Source: Bacteroidales bacterium (GTDB taxonomy: Bacteria > Bacteroidota > Bacteroidia > Bacteroidales > UBA4417). Taken from it: a stretch of DNA of 64,000 bases. The stretch is taken from positions 1 through 64,000 of the forward strand of contig JADJHD010000010.1 in NCBI GenBank assembly GCA_016707705.1, read 5' to 3'. The position numbers and the translations under genes were made by a program. The notes below the pieces were generated by a model, which saw only the letters and a list, made by a program, of their open reading frames with translations, had not been told where the DNA came from and searched no databases. Positions 1 to 10,300 of this stretch are shown piece by piece (positions within the stretch are counted from its first letter, which is position 1; the number at the start of each line of letters is the position of its first letter).

Positions 1-483
1 GGTGAATGCAGCAGTACCTCCGGAACAGGAAGCCATGTAGGCATCTATGGAACCGCAAGCGGTGGATCAGCCAACTGGGCAGGCTACTTCGACAATGGAA
101 GCGTTCATATCGCCAATGATCTCAGGATTGGAACTACGATTCAGGCAACAGGATATTCATTGTCAGTGAATGGCAAAATCGCGTGTACAGATATTTTGAT
201 TGAACCCATTGCCAACTGGCCTGACTACGTCTTTCAAAAGGACTATAAATTAAGAGATTTAGGTGAGCTCAATGATTTCATCAATACATCCGGGCATCTT
301 CCGGGACTCCCATCATCAGACGAGGTAATGAAATCGGGGTACCAGGTTTCTGAGTTGCAGGTTAAAATGCTTGAAAAGATCGAAGAACTCACATTGTATA
401 TCATTCAGCAGGAGAAGAAAATTGCTGAGCTTCAATATGATGTCAATGCTTTGAAAATCAAGAATGTGAAACCTGAAGATTAA
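1..483 (+). CDS. C-terminal part of a phage-tail-fibre-like / S74-chaperone-like surface protein (5' end outside window)
   Basis: The reading frame is open from base 1 and runs without a stop to TAA at 481-483, so the gene starts left of the window; the first in-frame start-like codon (TTG at 160) is internal. The visible upstream part reads GIYGTASGGSANWAGYFDNG, a Gly/Ser-rich repeat style typical of fibre shafts. The last about 100 residues match a tail very common in Bacteroidota fibre-like proteins: VNGKI, then a WPDYVF motif, KDYKLRDLGEL, GHLPGLPS, and a closing amphipathic coiled coil (MLEKIEELTLYIIQQEKKIAEL) that probably trimerises. Known for this family: the role is usually unassigned. 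Inferred: an exported or phage-derived fibre. The molecular function is not visible here. Confidence 0.75.
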   Translation, partial: GECSSTSGTGSHVGIYGTASGGSANWAGYFDNGSVHIANDLRIGTTIQATGYSLSVNGKIACTDILIEPIANWPDYVFQKDYKLRDLGELNDFINTSGHLPGLPSSDEVMKSGYQVSELQVKMLEKIEELTLYIIQQEKKIAELQYDVNALKIKNVKPED

Positions 484-564
484 ATCCTTCCGGAAAATTT
501 CAAAAACCTGATTTAAGTAACATCTGAGTCATTACATCCTGAATCCATTTTTGCAAAATTTACT

Positions 565-873
565 ATGAAAACCTCGATTCAAATCATCTTGTTCCTCTCC
601 ACTATCAGTTTACTGACAGGGATCTCCTCGGAATTGAGCGCCCAGACCACAGCGATTGATAGTACTACAAAATATACCAAGCGAGCAGATTGCAAGCTGT
701 ATGACCCTAAACTGGACACTTGCAGCGTTTTCAGAATAAAGTCGGAAAATGCTGTAAAAGCAGAATCTCTGAATGATCCTAAAACAAAAACAGAACAGAA
801 GTCAGGAGACAATTTCAAAGAGGCATCTATCAGAAACAAGCAGGAATTGCTCGATCCCAAGCGACTTATGTAG
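565..873 (+). CDS. Small secreted protein of unknown function
   Basis: 102 residues beginning with a clear Sec signal peptide (MKTSIQIILFLSTISLLTG, cleavage probably after ELSAQ). The mature part is short, hydrophilic, Lys/Thr/Ser-rich, with two Cys (CKLYDPKLDTC). I recognise no family. It follows the fibre-like gene by 81 bases. The C-terminus is suspicious: just past the stop, another frame (from about 840 to 945) reads on as ATYVDGRLMVGEADIQ then TLDLKIIYDCISIT and a stop, which looks more protein-like than the annotated end, so a one-base indel near 840-865 is possible. If so the true product would be about 125 residues. Confidence 0.55.
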   Translation: MKTSIQIILFLSTISLLTGISSELSAQTTAIDSTTKYTKRADCKLYDPKLDTCSVFRIKSENAVKAESLNDPKTKTEQKSGDNFKEASIRNKQELLDPKRLM

Positions 874-1245
874 ATGGAAGGCTAATGGTTGGCGAAGCAG
901 ATATTCAAACTCTCGACCTAAAAATCATATACGATTGCATTTCAATAACTTAGCAATCCATGAGAAATATTCACCATTAAAGAATTGAGCTAAATAATCA
1001 TATATGTATCAGGATTACACTTCAATTTGAACTATGATTGGATTCGTGTGTTATAACTCTTTACTGATTTTGCTCAAATAACATCTACACAAACTCAATA
1101 TTACTGTCTTACAACAAGTTGGAACTTCATTCTTCGACAATACAGAAAAAATAATTGCGTTGAGAGATTAAATTTGACGAAGAATATATTTAATTTCTTA
1201 CATTTGTATTTTAGGTAATTCAGGTAACCACCAAAAACCCACCCA
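874..1245. other. 372-base intergenic region before the first module-bearing adhesin
   Basis: AT-rich. I see no convincing gene in it, apart from the possible out-of-frame end of the preceding small protein (to about 945). It ends in a Bacteroidota-type promoter and an A/C-rich leader. Confidence 0.5.
1173..1206 (+). promoter_or_regulatory. Predicted Bacteroidota-type promoter of the 1246 gene
   Basis: TTTG at 1173-1176 and TACATTTG at 1199-1206 fit the TTTG ... TAnnTTTG consensus of Bacteroidota housekeeping sigma, with 22 bases between the elements. Transcription would start about 10 bases on, giving a leader of roughly 30 bases that contains AAAAACCC (1233-1240). Confidence 0.5.
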
Positions 1246-2745
1246 ATGAAAACACCTGTACAACTTCTGAATACATTGCTATTCAGGAAATTAAGCTCGG
1301 CTGCGCTATCGATCATGATGGCAGGAATGCTTTCGCATTCAACTAAGGCAGAAAACATTGTCACCTCCGGTACAACTATGAAGGTAGTTGCCGGAACTTC
1401 AATAGTATCTTCTGAAAATTTTGTTCTTAAGAATGGAGCCACTCTTGATAATAGCGGGACAGTTATTCTCAAAAAAAATCTGGTAAATGAAAATATCGCT
1501 GGTTCGGCCTTAGGTTCCGGAACAGTTGACTTTTCAGGCACAGCTGCACAAACCATCAGTGGAAAGAGCACTTTCCAGAATCTGACTGTTAACAATGCCA
1601 GCGGTGTTGTTAATGGTGGAGACAACAAAGTGAATGGAGTGCTCACACTTACCAGCGGTTTGCTTACCCTTGGCAGTAACAATCTGACCATGGGGAGTGC
1701 TGCCTCGGTTGCAGGTACTCCTTCAGCAACAGCGATGGTTGTGCCAACAAGCACAGGTCAGCTGCGAAAATCTTATGGCGGAACCGGCAGTTTCACCTTC
1801 CCTATTGGCGATAATACTGTAACTGCCGAGTATTCACCTGTGACCCTTACCTTCACAGCCGGAACTTTCGGTGCCAACAATTATGTTGGAGCATCACTTG
1901 TAAATGCAATGTATCCCGGCACGCCTGGTGGAAGCTATATCAAGAGATACTGGGATCTTACATCCAGCGGTATTACATCACCCTTATTCAACACAACTTT
2001 TCAATATGTTCCTGCTGATGTAGTGGGTACTGAAAGTTCAATCTTTACTGTCAGGATACTGCCCGTATCGGTTGTTTACTACAATGTTGCCAATACAGCA
2101 ACACATCAGCTTACCGCCAGCGGGCTTACCACTCTGGGAACCTTCACCGGTTACCAGGTTCTTGCCAATAAGACCCTTAATGTAACCTGTTTTATTCAGG
2201 GTTTGGTAAATGGCAGCGGAACCATGAGAAAGGCTCAGAATGATGTCGGAAATCAGTTCCCCGGCTCAGTTGCTGACAAGATTACACTCGAGCTGCACAA
2301 CTCCGGAGCCTATGCAAGCATTCCCTACCTGGTTTCAAGTGTGGACCTGAATACCAATGGAACAGCTACCACTACAATACCTGGCTTATTCAGCAGTTCC
2401 TATTATGTGACTGTAAAACACAGAAATTCTATCGAAACTACCTCTGCTGCTCCTGTTTCATTTGCCGGAGCCACAATCAATTACAACTATTCCTCTGCAG
2501 CTGCAAATGCTTATGGGAATAATATGAAGATTGTTAGCGGTGGTTTTTGGGCTTTCTATACCGGAGATGTTAATCAGGATGGAATTATCGATTCTGGTGA
2601 CATGATTCCTGTTGAAAATCAATCAAATAACTTTGCGACCGGTTATATATCTGAGGATACAAATGGTGATGGACTTATTGACTCCAGTGATATGATTATC
2701 GTTGAAAATAACTCCAATGATTTCATCTCAGCCATTACACCGTAA
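1246..2745 (+). CDS. Secreted beta-solenoid-like adhesin with the shared dockerin-like C-terminal module
   Basis: 499 residues. Signal peptide at 1-35 (MKTPVQLLNTLLFRKLSSAA..., ending HSTKA). Residues about 36-300 are Thr/Ser/Gly/Asn-rich with short periodic strands (GATLDNSGTV, GSGTVDFSGTAAQTISG, LTSGLLTLGSNNL), as in secreted beta-solenoid or filamentous adhesins. From about residue 307 comes the module shared by ten proteins here: LNVTCFIQGLVNGS, a QFPGSVADKITLELH stretch, VKHRNSIETTSAAPVSF, then two calcium-loop-like repeats (GDVNQDGIIDSGD near 439 and DTNGDGLIDSSD near 470), and the end AITP. It is the smallest carrier of this module in the window. Followed by a strong terminator. Function beyond surface or complex attachment is unknown. 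Confidence 0.8.
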   Translation: MKTPVQLLNTLLFRKLSSAALSIMMAGMLSHSTKAENIVTSGTTMKVVAGTSIVSSENFVLKNGATLDNSGTVILKKNLVNENIAGSALGSGTVDFSGTAAQTISGKSTFQNLTVNNASGVVNGGDNKVNGVLTLTSGLLTLGSNNLTMGSAASVAGTPSATAMVVPTSTGQLRKSYGGTGSFTFPIGDNTVTAEYSPVTLTFTAGTFGANNYVGASLVNAMYPGTPGGSYIKRYWDLTSSGITSPLFNTTFQYVPADVVGTESSIFTVRILPVSVVYYNVANTATHQLTASGLTTLGTFTGYQVLANKTLNVTCFIQGLVNGSGTMRKAQNDVGNQFPGSVADKITLELHNSGAYASIPYLVSSVDLNTNGTATTTIPGLFSSSYYVTVKHRNSIETTSAAPVSFAGATINYNYSSAAANAYGNNMKIVSGGFWAFYTGDVNQDGIIDSGDMIPVENQSNNFATGYISEDTNGDGLIDSSDMIIVENNSNDFISAITP

Positions 2746-2792
2746 TTTTCTTGCGATTTAAGAGAATAAGAAACTCTTATACATAATTATTG

Positions 2793-2836
2793 AAAACCAT
2801 TCACTGGCAGGAAGCTGCCCTTGAATGGTTTTTTCT
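2793..2836 (+). terminator. Rho-independent terminator after the 1246 gene
   Basis: Perfect 11-base stem AAAACCATTCA (2793-2803) / TGAATGGTTTT (2822-2832) enclosing a second small stem GGCAG/CTGCC, followed by a T-rich tract. It abuts the stop of the convergent DUF493 gene and could work on both strands. Confidence 0.8.
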
Positions 2837-3109
2837 TTATAGCAGTATCATTCCTTCAATGGTCAACAGAAGTTGATATCTTGAAATTACCTCATCAGCA
2901 GAAAGCATCATTTCCTGAACAGTGGCAATCATATATTTGCCACTTTCAGAGTTCCTGACAGTCAACTCCGCGCCTTCGGGGAAGTAGCTGCTTACAAGGG
3001 CAAAACTGCGATGAGAAGCAGGAAAAATCATTTTAAACATATAAACAGAGGGCCAAAACTGGTTTTCTGATAGACTTTTTCTAAACTTTTCGAGATTTTC
3101 TTCTTTCAA
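2837..3109 (-). CDS. DUF493 family protein
   Basis: 90 residues, close to the usual length of this family (E. coli YbeD relatives). Diagnostic pattern: FWPSVYMFKMIFPAS near 18-32, SGKYMIATVQEMMLSADEVISRYQ near 56-78, and IEGMILL at the end, matching the F-P-x-x-Y-x-F-K ... GKY-x-x-x-T ... I-x-G-V-x-x-L signature. The start is TTG at 3107-3109: a stop lies nine codons upstream in frame, no ATG occurs between it and the TTG, and the next internal Met would remove a third of the fold. Small soluble ferredoxin-like fold; cellular role not established. Divergent from the phosphorylase gene. Confidence 0.8.
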   Translation of the reverse strand: MKEENLEKFRKSLSENQFWPSVYMFKMIFPASHRSFALVSSYFPEGAELTVRNSESGKYMIATVQEMMLSADEVISRYQLLLTIEGMILL

Positions 3110-3209
3110 GGATTTCCGGATTAAGGTGAATAGTCAAGGATTTGATTCCTTACCTTTATAGCGTTATACAACTGGAAATGTACTTACGCTAAACCAATTT
3201 ACTACATAT

Positions 3210-4022
3210 ATGTTTGAGAAATTTGAAGAAACTGTGTCCTTTCTTAAAAACCAGGGAATTGATGAACCTGAAATCGGAATAGTTTTAGGAACCGGACTGG
3301 GTAAATTAGTCAATGAAATCACAATTATCAAAGAGCTGGAATATAGCTCTATACCTAATTTCCCATTGGCAACGGTTGAATTTCATAAAGGGCATCTTAT
3401 ATATGGCACATTAAAGGGCAGAAAGGTGTTGGCAATGCAGGGCCGGTTTCATTTTTATGAAGGTTACAACCTTCGGCAGGTTACTTTTCCAATCAGGGTG
3501 ATGAAACTACTGGGCATAAAATGGCTTCTGTTATCGAATGCTGCCGGTGCTCTGAATCTGGAGTTCAGTAAGGGAGATTTGATGATGATTGATGATCACA
3601 TTAACCTGCTGCCCGACAATCCACTGATTGGCGCAAATGACGACAAACTCGGCCCACGTTTTCCAGATATGAGCTGTCCCTACTCCAGGCAAATCAACAA
3701 TAAAATGATGATTGCAGCCAAAGAGGCCGGAATAAATCTGCGAAAGGGTGTTTATGTTGCTGTATCAGGTCCCAACCTTGAAACCCGCGCTGAATACCGC
3801 TTCCTTAGGGGTATTGGCGCCGACGCTGTTGGCATGTCGACTGTTCCGGAAGTGATAGTTGCCAATCACATGGGAATGCCTTGTGCGGCTGTATCTGTAC
3901 TTACCGATGAATGTGATCCTGATAACCTTGAGCCTGCTGACATCAACGATATAATTGAAACAGCCGGAAAAGCTGAAGATCAACTTATCCGGCTGTTCAT
4001 GAATCTTATACCTGCACTCTAG
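3210..4022 (+). CDS. punA: Purine-nucleoside phosphorylase (trimeric, PNP/MTAP family)
   Basis: 270 residues, the usual length. The enzyme splits purine nucleosides with phosphate into free base and ribose-1-phosphate, in purine salvage in the cytosol. Visible motifs in order: GTGLGKL phosphate loop (Thr where mammalian PNP has Ser), EFHKGHL, MQGRFHFYEGY (Arg, His, Tyr and Glu of the active site), SNAAGALN, DDHINLLPDNPL, SGPNLETRAEYRFLR, GADAVGMSTVPEV, and SVLTDECDPDNLEP. The last motif has Asp where the mammalian trimeric enzymes have the base-reading Asn (TN), so 6-amino purines may be accepted. Stop overlaps the convergent lipoprotein stop in the shared CTAG. Confidence 0.93.
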   Translation: MFEKFEETVSFLKNQGIDEPEIGIVLGTGLGKLVNEITIIKELEYSSIPNFPLATVEFHKGHLIYGTLKGRKVLAMQGRFHFYEGYNLRQVTFPIRVMKLLGIKWLLLSNAAGALNLEFSKGDLMMIDDHINLLPDNPLIGANDDKLGPRFPDMSCPYSRQINNKMMIAAKEAGINLRKGVYVAVSGPNLETRAEYRFLRGIGADAVGMSTVPEVIVANHMGMPCAAVSVLTDECDPDNLEPADINDIIETAGKAEDQLIRLFMNLIPAL

Positions 4023-4537
4023 TTGAACCTTACATAGGTATCAACAGTATTGGTAAAAAAGAAGCTCATTTCCTTATTTGCAGCAATGAATGACTTCAGT
4101 TCGGCAGAGGTGTTGAAAGTCTCCTTAATGTAGTCAGTTACTTCATAGGTACTGATTTCATCAGCCTTATCATCATAAACGAACTTATACAGTGAATAAC
4201 TGGAACCACCATCCTCAATTGCATTCATGAATACATCACCATTTACATCCGAAAAGGTAAGATGGTAGGTTGTTGATTCATAAATTGAATCACTTGAAGA
4301 AAATTCGTACTTCAGGGCTGTGGCATGGGTATTGTCATCGCGGGTAATTTCAAAGTAGGTAGGATTCTCTGAATCCCTGTCGGATGAACTGATCCATTTT
4401 CCAACCAATGATGTCTGAACTTTTACGCTGCCGTCATCAATAGGTACAGAACTGGAGTATGGGCAACCAGCCAATAAAACAAGTATCCCTACTAAGGATA
4501 GGGAGACAAATACTCTCGATAAGAAGGATAATTTCAT
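4019..4537 (-). CDS. Putative lipoprotein of unknown function
   Basis: 172 residues. N-terminal MKLSFLSRVFVSLSLVGILV then LLAGC forms a signal peptide II with lipobox LAGC and Cys at about 25. The mature part is acidic and beta-rich (VGKWISSSDRDSENPTYFEI, TTYHLTFSDVNGDVFMN, ELKSFIAANKEMSFFF), resembling small lipocalin-like or META-like lipoproteins of Bacteroidota, but I cannot assign a family. The stop TAG overlaps the stop of the convergent phosphorylase by four bases; no terminator separates them. Confidence 0.75.
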   Translation of the reverse strand: MKLSFLSRVFVSLSLVGILVLLAGCPYSSSVPIDDGSVKVQTSLVGKWISSSDRDSENPTYFEITRDDNTHATALKYEFSSSDSIYESTTYHLTFSDVNGDVFMNAIEDGGSSYSLYKFVYDDKADEISTYEVTDYIKETFNTSAELKSFIAANKEMSFFFTNTVDTYVRFN

Positions 4538-4680
4538 GGTTTGAAGGATTTATGGATTACAATTTGGCTTAACTCATCAACAAAAATAAGGAATTAGGGT
4601 TGTTTATCCGAGCAATTAAAAAAAGTGAGCCGAAAATTAGTATTTTCACCTCTCTAAACCACAACTACAACTCCGATTAT

Positions 4681-7212
4681 ATGTCATTACGCTACACTTC
4701 CAAATTTATTGCATTCCTAACAGGGATCGCTCTCCTTCAAACAGTTGCCTTTGCTCAGCCAGCTACCCAGGACATTAATAAAAGTCATGACCCCATGATT
4801 GTCGCTCCAGGTTATATTGCGCCTGTGCTTGAATCACCTATGGCAACAGTTATTACAGCAGCCGATTATGATAATTTCAAGCTGGGTGTTGATTTTGCTG
4901 AATGCAGCATTGCAAATAACCCCAAATATCCAAATCAGTTTTATGCTGTATGGAATTCTACAGCTTCAGCTGGTGGCAATGGCTACTATACAAACGATGG
5001 CTACACCTGGACTACGGCCAATCCTTCCTGGACCGGAATGTGGGGAGATGTGGTTGTTTCCTATGATAGTTCAGGTAATCTGGCCTATCAGAACATGTAT
5101 GGAGCAAGCACTATTCAGGGTGTGAAGGTGGCAATGTCAGCCAATAACGGCCAGAACTGGAGTTCGCCGGTTACAGCTATGGCTGGGGTTGATAAAAACT
5201 GGATAGCATCCGATCAAACGGCTGGTCCATATTCAAACTACATCTATGGTACCATGACAGCATCCAGTGGAGGCAATGTTTCTAAAAGTTCCAACCTTGG
5301 CAGTACATGGTCAACCACAACAAATCTTACAACCCAGAGCCTTCCAGGTATGGCTGTTTGCGTTGGACCTGAAGGAAACACCCAGGGAGGAGCTGTTTAT
5401 GTAGTTACAAACTCAGGAAGCTCGTTCTCTTCAACATTTACATTCTACAAATCAATTGATGGAGGACAAACATTCAGTCTTAAGTCAACCCAGCAATTTT
5501 CAAATACGGTAGGAAGTCAGGTCAATGGCAGAAACTCAGTTCAGAATATGCGAACCCGCCCCTACCCCTTTATTGCTGCAGACAATAGCATTGGCCCTCA
5601 TCGTGGCAGGCTGTATCTTGTGTATGCCTCCAATAACCCCAGTGGCAACGGGAATAAACCGGATATCTTCTGCAGGTATTCTGACAATGGAGGTACAAAC
5701 TGGTCATCAGCTGTTGTTGTAAATGACGATGCAAACTCTGTGAACAACAACAATTGGTTTCCAGCCGTATGGTGTGAAAAAAATACTGGACGGCTATATG
5801 TATCCTGGATGGACACCAGGGATTGTCCCACCTCCGACAGCTGCCTGATTTACGCGTCCTATTCAAATGATGGTGTAACCTTTATGCCAAATCAGAAAAT
5901 ATCCACCCAGAAAATGAAAATCAATTGCACAAGTTGTGGCGGTGGGGGCACTCCCATGTATCTCGGTGATTACAATGGTATAGCTGCCAACAAAACAACA
6001 GCCATGCTGTCATGGACGGATTTCAGGGAGAACAATTTCGGCAGCTATGTTGCCTATTTCCCTGACTTCGGAATGAGAGCCGAGCCTGCCATTGATACTT
6101 TGTCACCCTATGCAGTCATAAATGTGAAAGTCCCGAGTGTGAAACTATTTTCAGATACTGTTGTTGTCTCAGCAACAATTTCCGGAGCACCTGGAATTTT
6201 TTCCATAACCTATCCACTGGGCAATAAACTCTGGACTTTCCCCGGAGAAATTCCTGTCAGGATAAATGCTGTGGGAGCAGTTCCCGCAGGAGATTACACC
6301 ATCACCTTAACTGCTACCGGCAGCAATGGTACGCCAATTCATAAGCGCACAGCTACCGTCAGAGCAATTGCACCTGTCTGCAACTTTATTGCAAACACAA
6401 CCAGTCCCGGTGTTGGTCAAACAGTAACTTTTACTGACCAATCCTCGCCTGTTCCCAGCAATTGGTCATGGTCTTTCTCTCCCAATACTGTAACTTATGT
6501 TGGCGGAACTACAGCCAATTCAATGAATCCACAGGTTCAGTTCAATGCTGCGGGATTGTATTCAGCCTCCCTGACCGTCTCAAATGCCACTGGAAACAGC
6601 TCATTTTCCAGGCCAAATTACATCAACGCCATTGAAACCAATAAAACACTTACACTAACTGTTTTTCTTGAAGGCCTGTTCAATGGTTCTACCATGAACA
6701 GGGCTCAGAATGCCTCCGGCAATCAATTCCCCGGAAGCACTGCAGATCAGATTACAGTTGAACTTCATCAGTCTGTCAGTCCTTATGCTCTTGTTGCCGG
6801 GCCCTATACACTTAACCTGTCTACAACCGGGGTAGCGTCAACACTTGTGCCGGCGGCATTCAATTCATCCTATTATATTGTAGTTAAACACAGGAACAGT
6901 ATTGAAACATGGAGTAGCCTCCCGGTTTCATTCAGTCCTTCAACAATCTCCTATAATTTCAGCAATTCCGCGGCTCAGGCTTTCGGAAACAATCTGAAAC
7001 TTTCATCCGGAAAGTATCTGGTTTTTTCAGGAGATATCAATCAGGATGGCTTGGTTGATTCCGGAGATATGATTCCTCTCGATAACGATGCCACTGCATT
7101 TTCATCAGGCTATATCGTTTCAGACCTCAATGGTGATGGAATCTCTGATTCAGGAGATATGATTCTATTGGATAACAACGGAACGGCTTTCGTTTCCCGG
7201 ATGATCCCCTGA
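4681..7212 (+). CDS. Secreted BNR/Asp-box (sialidase-fold-like) protein with PKD and shared dockerin-like C-terminus
   Basis: 843 residues from ATG 4681, chosen because it opens a clean signal peptide (MSLRYTSKFIAFLTGIALLQ ... AFAQP); an upstream TTG at 4600 adds nothing plausible. Residues about 30-500 hold a six-bladed-propeller-like region with several Asp-box-type turns (SANNGQNWSS, SSNLGSTWST, SIDGGQTFS, SDNGGTNWSS, SNDGVTF), as in sialidase-fold proteins; I do not see the full catalytic Arg triad, so enzyme activity is open. A PKD domain follows at about 563-650 (TVTFTDQSS, NWSWSFSPN). The shared module begins near 654, with loops GDINQDGLVDSGD (about 783) and DLNGDGISDSGD (about 818), ending RMIP. 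It is a close tandem paralogue of the next gene, which has a T9SS tail instead. Confidence 0.85.
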   Translation: MSLRYTSKFIAFLTGIALLQTVAFAQPATQDINKSHDPMIVAPGYIAPVLESPMATVITAADYDNFKLGVDFAECSIANNPKYPNQFYAVWNSTASAGGNGYYTNDGYTWTTANPSWTGMWGDVVVSYDSSGNLAYQNMYGASTIQGVKVAMSANNGQNWSSPVTAMAGVDKNWIASDQTAGPYSNYIYGTMTASSGGNVSKSSNLGSTWSTTTNLTTQSLPGMAVCVGPEGNTQGGAVYVVTNSGSSFSSTFTFYKSIDGGQTFSLKSTQQFSNTVGSQVNGRNSVQNMRTRPYPFIAADNSIGPHRGRLYLVYASNNPSGNGNKPDIFCRYSDNGGTNWSSAVVVNDDANSVNNNNWFPAVWCEKNTGRLYVSWMDTRDCPTSDSCLIYASYSNDGVTFMPNQKISTQKMKINCTSCGGGGTPMYLGDYNGIAANKTTAMLSWTDFRENNFGSYVAYFPDFGMRAEPAIDTLSPYAVINVKVPSVKLFSDTVVVSATISGAPGIFSITYPLGNKLWTFPGEIPVRINAVGAVPAGDYTITLTATGSNGTPIHKRTATVRAIAPVCNFIANTTSPGVGQTVTFTDQSSPVPSNWSWSFSPNTVTYVGGTTANSMNPQVQFNAAGLYSASLTVSNATGNSSFSRPNYINAIETNKTLTLTVFLEGLFNGSTMNRAQNASGNQFPGSTADQITVELHQSVSPYALVAGPYTLNLSTTGVASTLVPAAFNSSYYIVVKHRNSIETWSSLPVSFSPSTISYNFSNSAAQAFGNNLKLSSGKYLVFSGDINQDGLVDSGDMIPLDNDATAFSSGYIVSDLNGDGISDSGDMILLDNNGTAFVSRMIP

Positions 7213-7380
7213 TCCTTACTTACTCCAATTATTTTGCTCATGTCAAGAGCAGATTGGATTTTAACATATAAATAACAGATTATTTGCATCTTATGCAGTA
7301 AAAGCTTGATAAGAATCATTCCGGATAAGATGAAAAGTCCTACTTTTACAGATTGAATAACAACTAAACCTACCAATACG

Positions 7381-10300
7381 ATGAATATGTCTTTACGCCG
7401 ATTAACATTCTTGCTCTTGCTTGCATTAACCACAGTGGGAAAAATATATGCCCAGCCAGCAACAATTGACAAGAATAAGCATACTGACCCAATGATCATG
7501 GCACCCGGCTACGTTGCCCCAATTAATGATCAAATTGAGGCCACAGTAGTCACCATCGAAGATTATGATAATTTTAAAATCGGTGTTGATTTTGCAGAAT
7601 GCAGCATTGCAAACAACCCGATGAATCCCACTCAATATTATGCAGTTTGGAATTCAACCGGAACCGCTGGTGGCAAAGGGTATTACACCAATGACGGTTT
7701 CACCTGGACTGCTGGCAATCCAAGTTGGACAGGCATGTGGGGTGATGTAGTTGTAGCATACGATAGCATGGGAAACCTTTCATATCAAAACATGTACGGT
7801 GCCTCCACTATTCAGGGTGTTAAAGTTGCAATGTCTTCAAATAATGGACAAAACTGGTCATCTCCGGTTACAGCAATGGCCGGAAGTGACAAGAACTGGA
7901 TGACTGCCGATCAAACCTCAGGCCCATATTCAAATTACATTTACGGTACAATGACCAATTCAGGCAGTACCGGACAAAGTTACTCACGCTCAATGGATCT
8001 GGGTGCAACCTGGCAGTCCCCAACCAGCTTTAACCCTGGTGGTGCTATCCCCGGCACTTCCGTATGTGTTGGCCCTGATGGCAGTACACAGGGAGGTGCA
8101 GTTTATGTTGTTACCAATTCAGGTAGTTCATTTTCCTCTACCTACACCTTTTACAGGTCATTAAATGGCGGACAGAACTTCACCCTGATGTCAAGCCAGA
8201 ATTATGCCAATACAGTAGGCACTCAGGTTGGTGGCAGGAATGCTGTATTGAATATGCGCACCAGACCATATCCTTTCATTGCTGCCGACAACAGTTACGG
8301 CCCCCACAGAGGAAGGTTGTATCTTGTTTATGCTTCAAACAACCCATCAGGTAACGGAAACAAGCCTGATATCTTTTGCAGGTATTCTGACAATGGTGGC
8401 TCAACATGGTCAACAGCCAAAGTCGTAAATGACGATGTCAACTCACAGAGTAACCATAACTGGTTTCCTGCTATCTGGTGTGAAAAAAATACCGGCAGAT
8501 TATACGTCTCCTGGATGGATACCCGTGATTGTCCAACCAGCGACAGCTGCATGATGTATGCAACCTATTCCGATGACGGAATAACCTTTGCACAGAATCA
8601 GAAGCTTTCAAATAAAAAAATGAAAATCAATTGCAACTCATGCGGTGGCGGGGGTACTCCAATGTATCTTGGCGACTATAATGGGGTTGCGGCCAACAAA
8701 GTATCTGCTATGATGGCCTGGACTGATTTCAGGGACAATAGCTTTGGCAGTTATGTTGGTTACTTCCCTGACTATGGACTAAGGGCAGAACCTTCGGTTG
8801 ATACACTTTCTCCGGTTGCAGTCATCAATGTAAAAGTACCAAGTGTTAAACTGTATACTGACACTGTTTTCGTTTCAGCTACCATGTCGGGCAACCCAGG
8901 ACTATTTACCCTCAGTTATCCTGAAGGTAATAAAATCTCGAGTTATCCCGGAGAAATTCCAATTCAGATTAGCGGAAACGGATCTGTGCCTGTTGGAGAC
9001 TACACCTTAACTATAGTGACAACCGGTAGTAATGGAACTCCAATTCATAAGCGCACAGCTACCATAAGGGCTCTTACCCCTATCGCACCTACTGCTGAAT
9101 TTATGGTAAGCGATACTTCAACCTGTGAGGGACTTGCTGTTAATTTCATTGACTACTCAGTTGGACCTCCAACCAGCTGGGCCTGGTCATTCCCAGGAGG
9201 CAATCCTTCAACCTCAAATGTTCAGAATCCTACGAATATAGTTTACAGCACGGCAGGTGTATATGATGTTTCACTTACAGTAACCAATCCGTCAGGAAGC
9301 AGCACTATCAACAAGCCCGGTTACATTTCAGTTTACACTGTACCTTCAGCTCCAGCTGCCAGCAATGTTGCAGTATGTGAGGGGCAAACCGTACCTGACC
9401 TCACAGCCGTTGGGGAAAATGTACGCTGGTACAATGGAACACTTGTTGCTGCCCTTGGTAATAATTTCACCACTGGCAAAACCCTGCCTGGTACCTATAA
9501 TTATACTGTCACCCAAAATGTAAACGGTTGCGAAAGCCAGCCAACAGCAGTATCACTAACCATTTATGCACTTCCTGCTGTCACCTTTACGATGAATGAT
9601 ACAGTCTGTGGAAATGCTGCAGCCTTTGATCTTACAGGAGGTCAACCTGCCGGAGGAGTTTATTCAGGCAATGGTGTGGCTGCTAACGGACTTACTTTTG
9701 ATCCAACAGTTGCAGGCCCGGGACTTCACACACTGGTATACTCTTACTCAGATGCCAATGCCTGCAATAATACCGCCAGTTTCGATATTACCATTCCGGC
9801 ACTTCCTACTGTTACAATCAATCCGGTACTAGCAATGTGTGCAGATGCATCAGCAGTCACTTTAGGAGGCACACCAGAGGGCGGAGTATTCCAGGGCAAC
9901 GGAGTTACAGGCAATGTTTTTGACCCTGCAATTGCAGGTGCAGGCAACCAAACTGTTACCTATACCTATGCAGATCCTATTACTCAATGCCTGGTCTCCG
10001 CAAGCACATCAATAACAGTAAACGCATTGCCATCGGTTGCACTTCATGATACAGCAAGTTGCGGCAACCGCGCCGTTACCCTAAATGCAACCGTCCCAAG
10101 TGGAAGTTCATATCTCTGGACTCCCGGCAATCAGACCACAGCTTCAATCGTAGCTGATACAATCGGAAGAGGACTGGGTGTTTTCAATTATTCAGTAAAG
10201 GTTACAGATGCCAACAATTGCGCTGCTACCAAATCATTTAGCCTTACCTTCTTTGATTGTACAGGTATTGATGATCCAAAAGCAAGTTCCTTCTTCGAAA

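Noticed and set aside
1101..1754. 217-codon open frame on the minus strand
   Set aside because: It lies opposite the start of the 1246 adhesin, lacks a convincing signal or domain, and its Val/Pro/Leu-rich composition is what the Thr/Gly/Asn-rich adhesin gives on its complement.
4600..4680. Upstream TTG start for the first BNR protein
   Set aside because: It would place 27 residues before a perfect signal peptide; ATG 4681 fits the leader pattern better.
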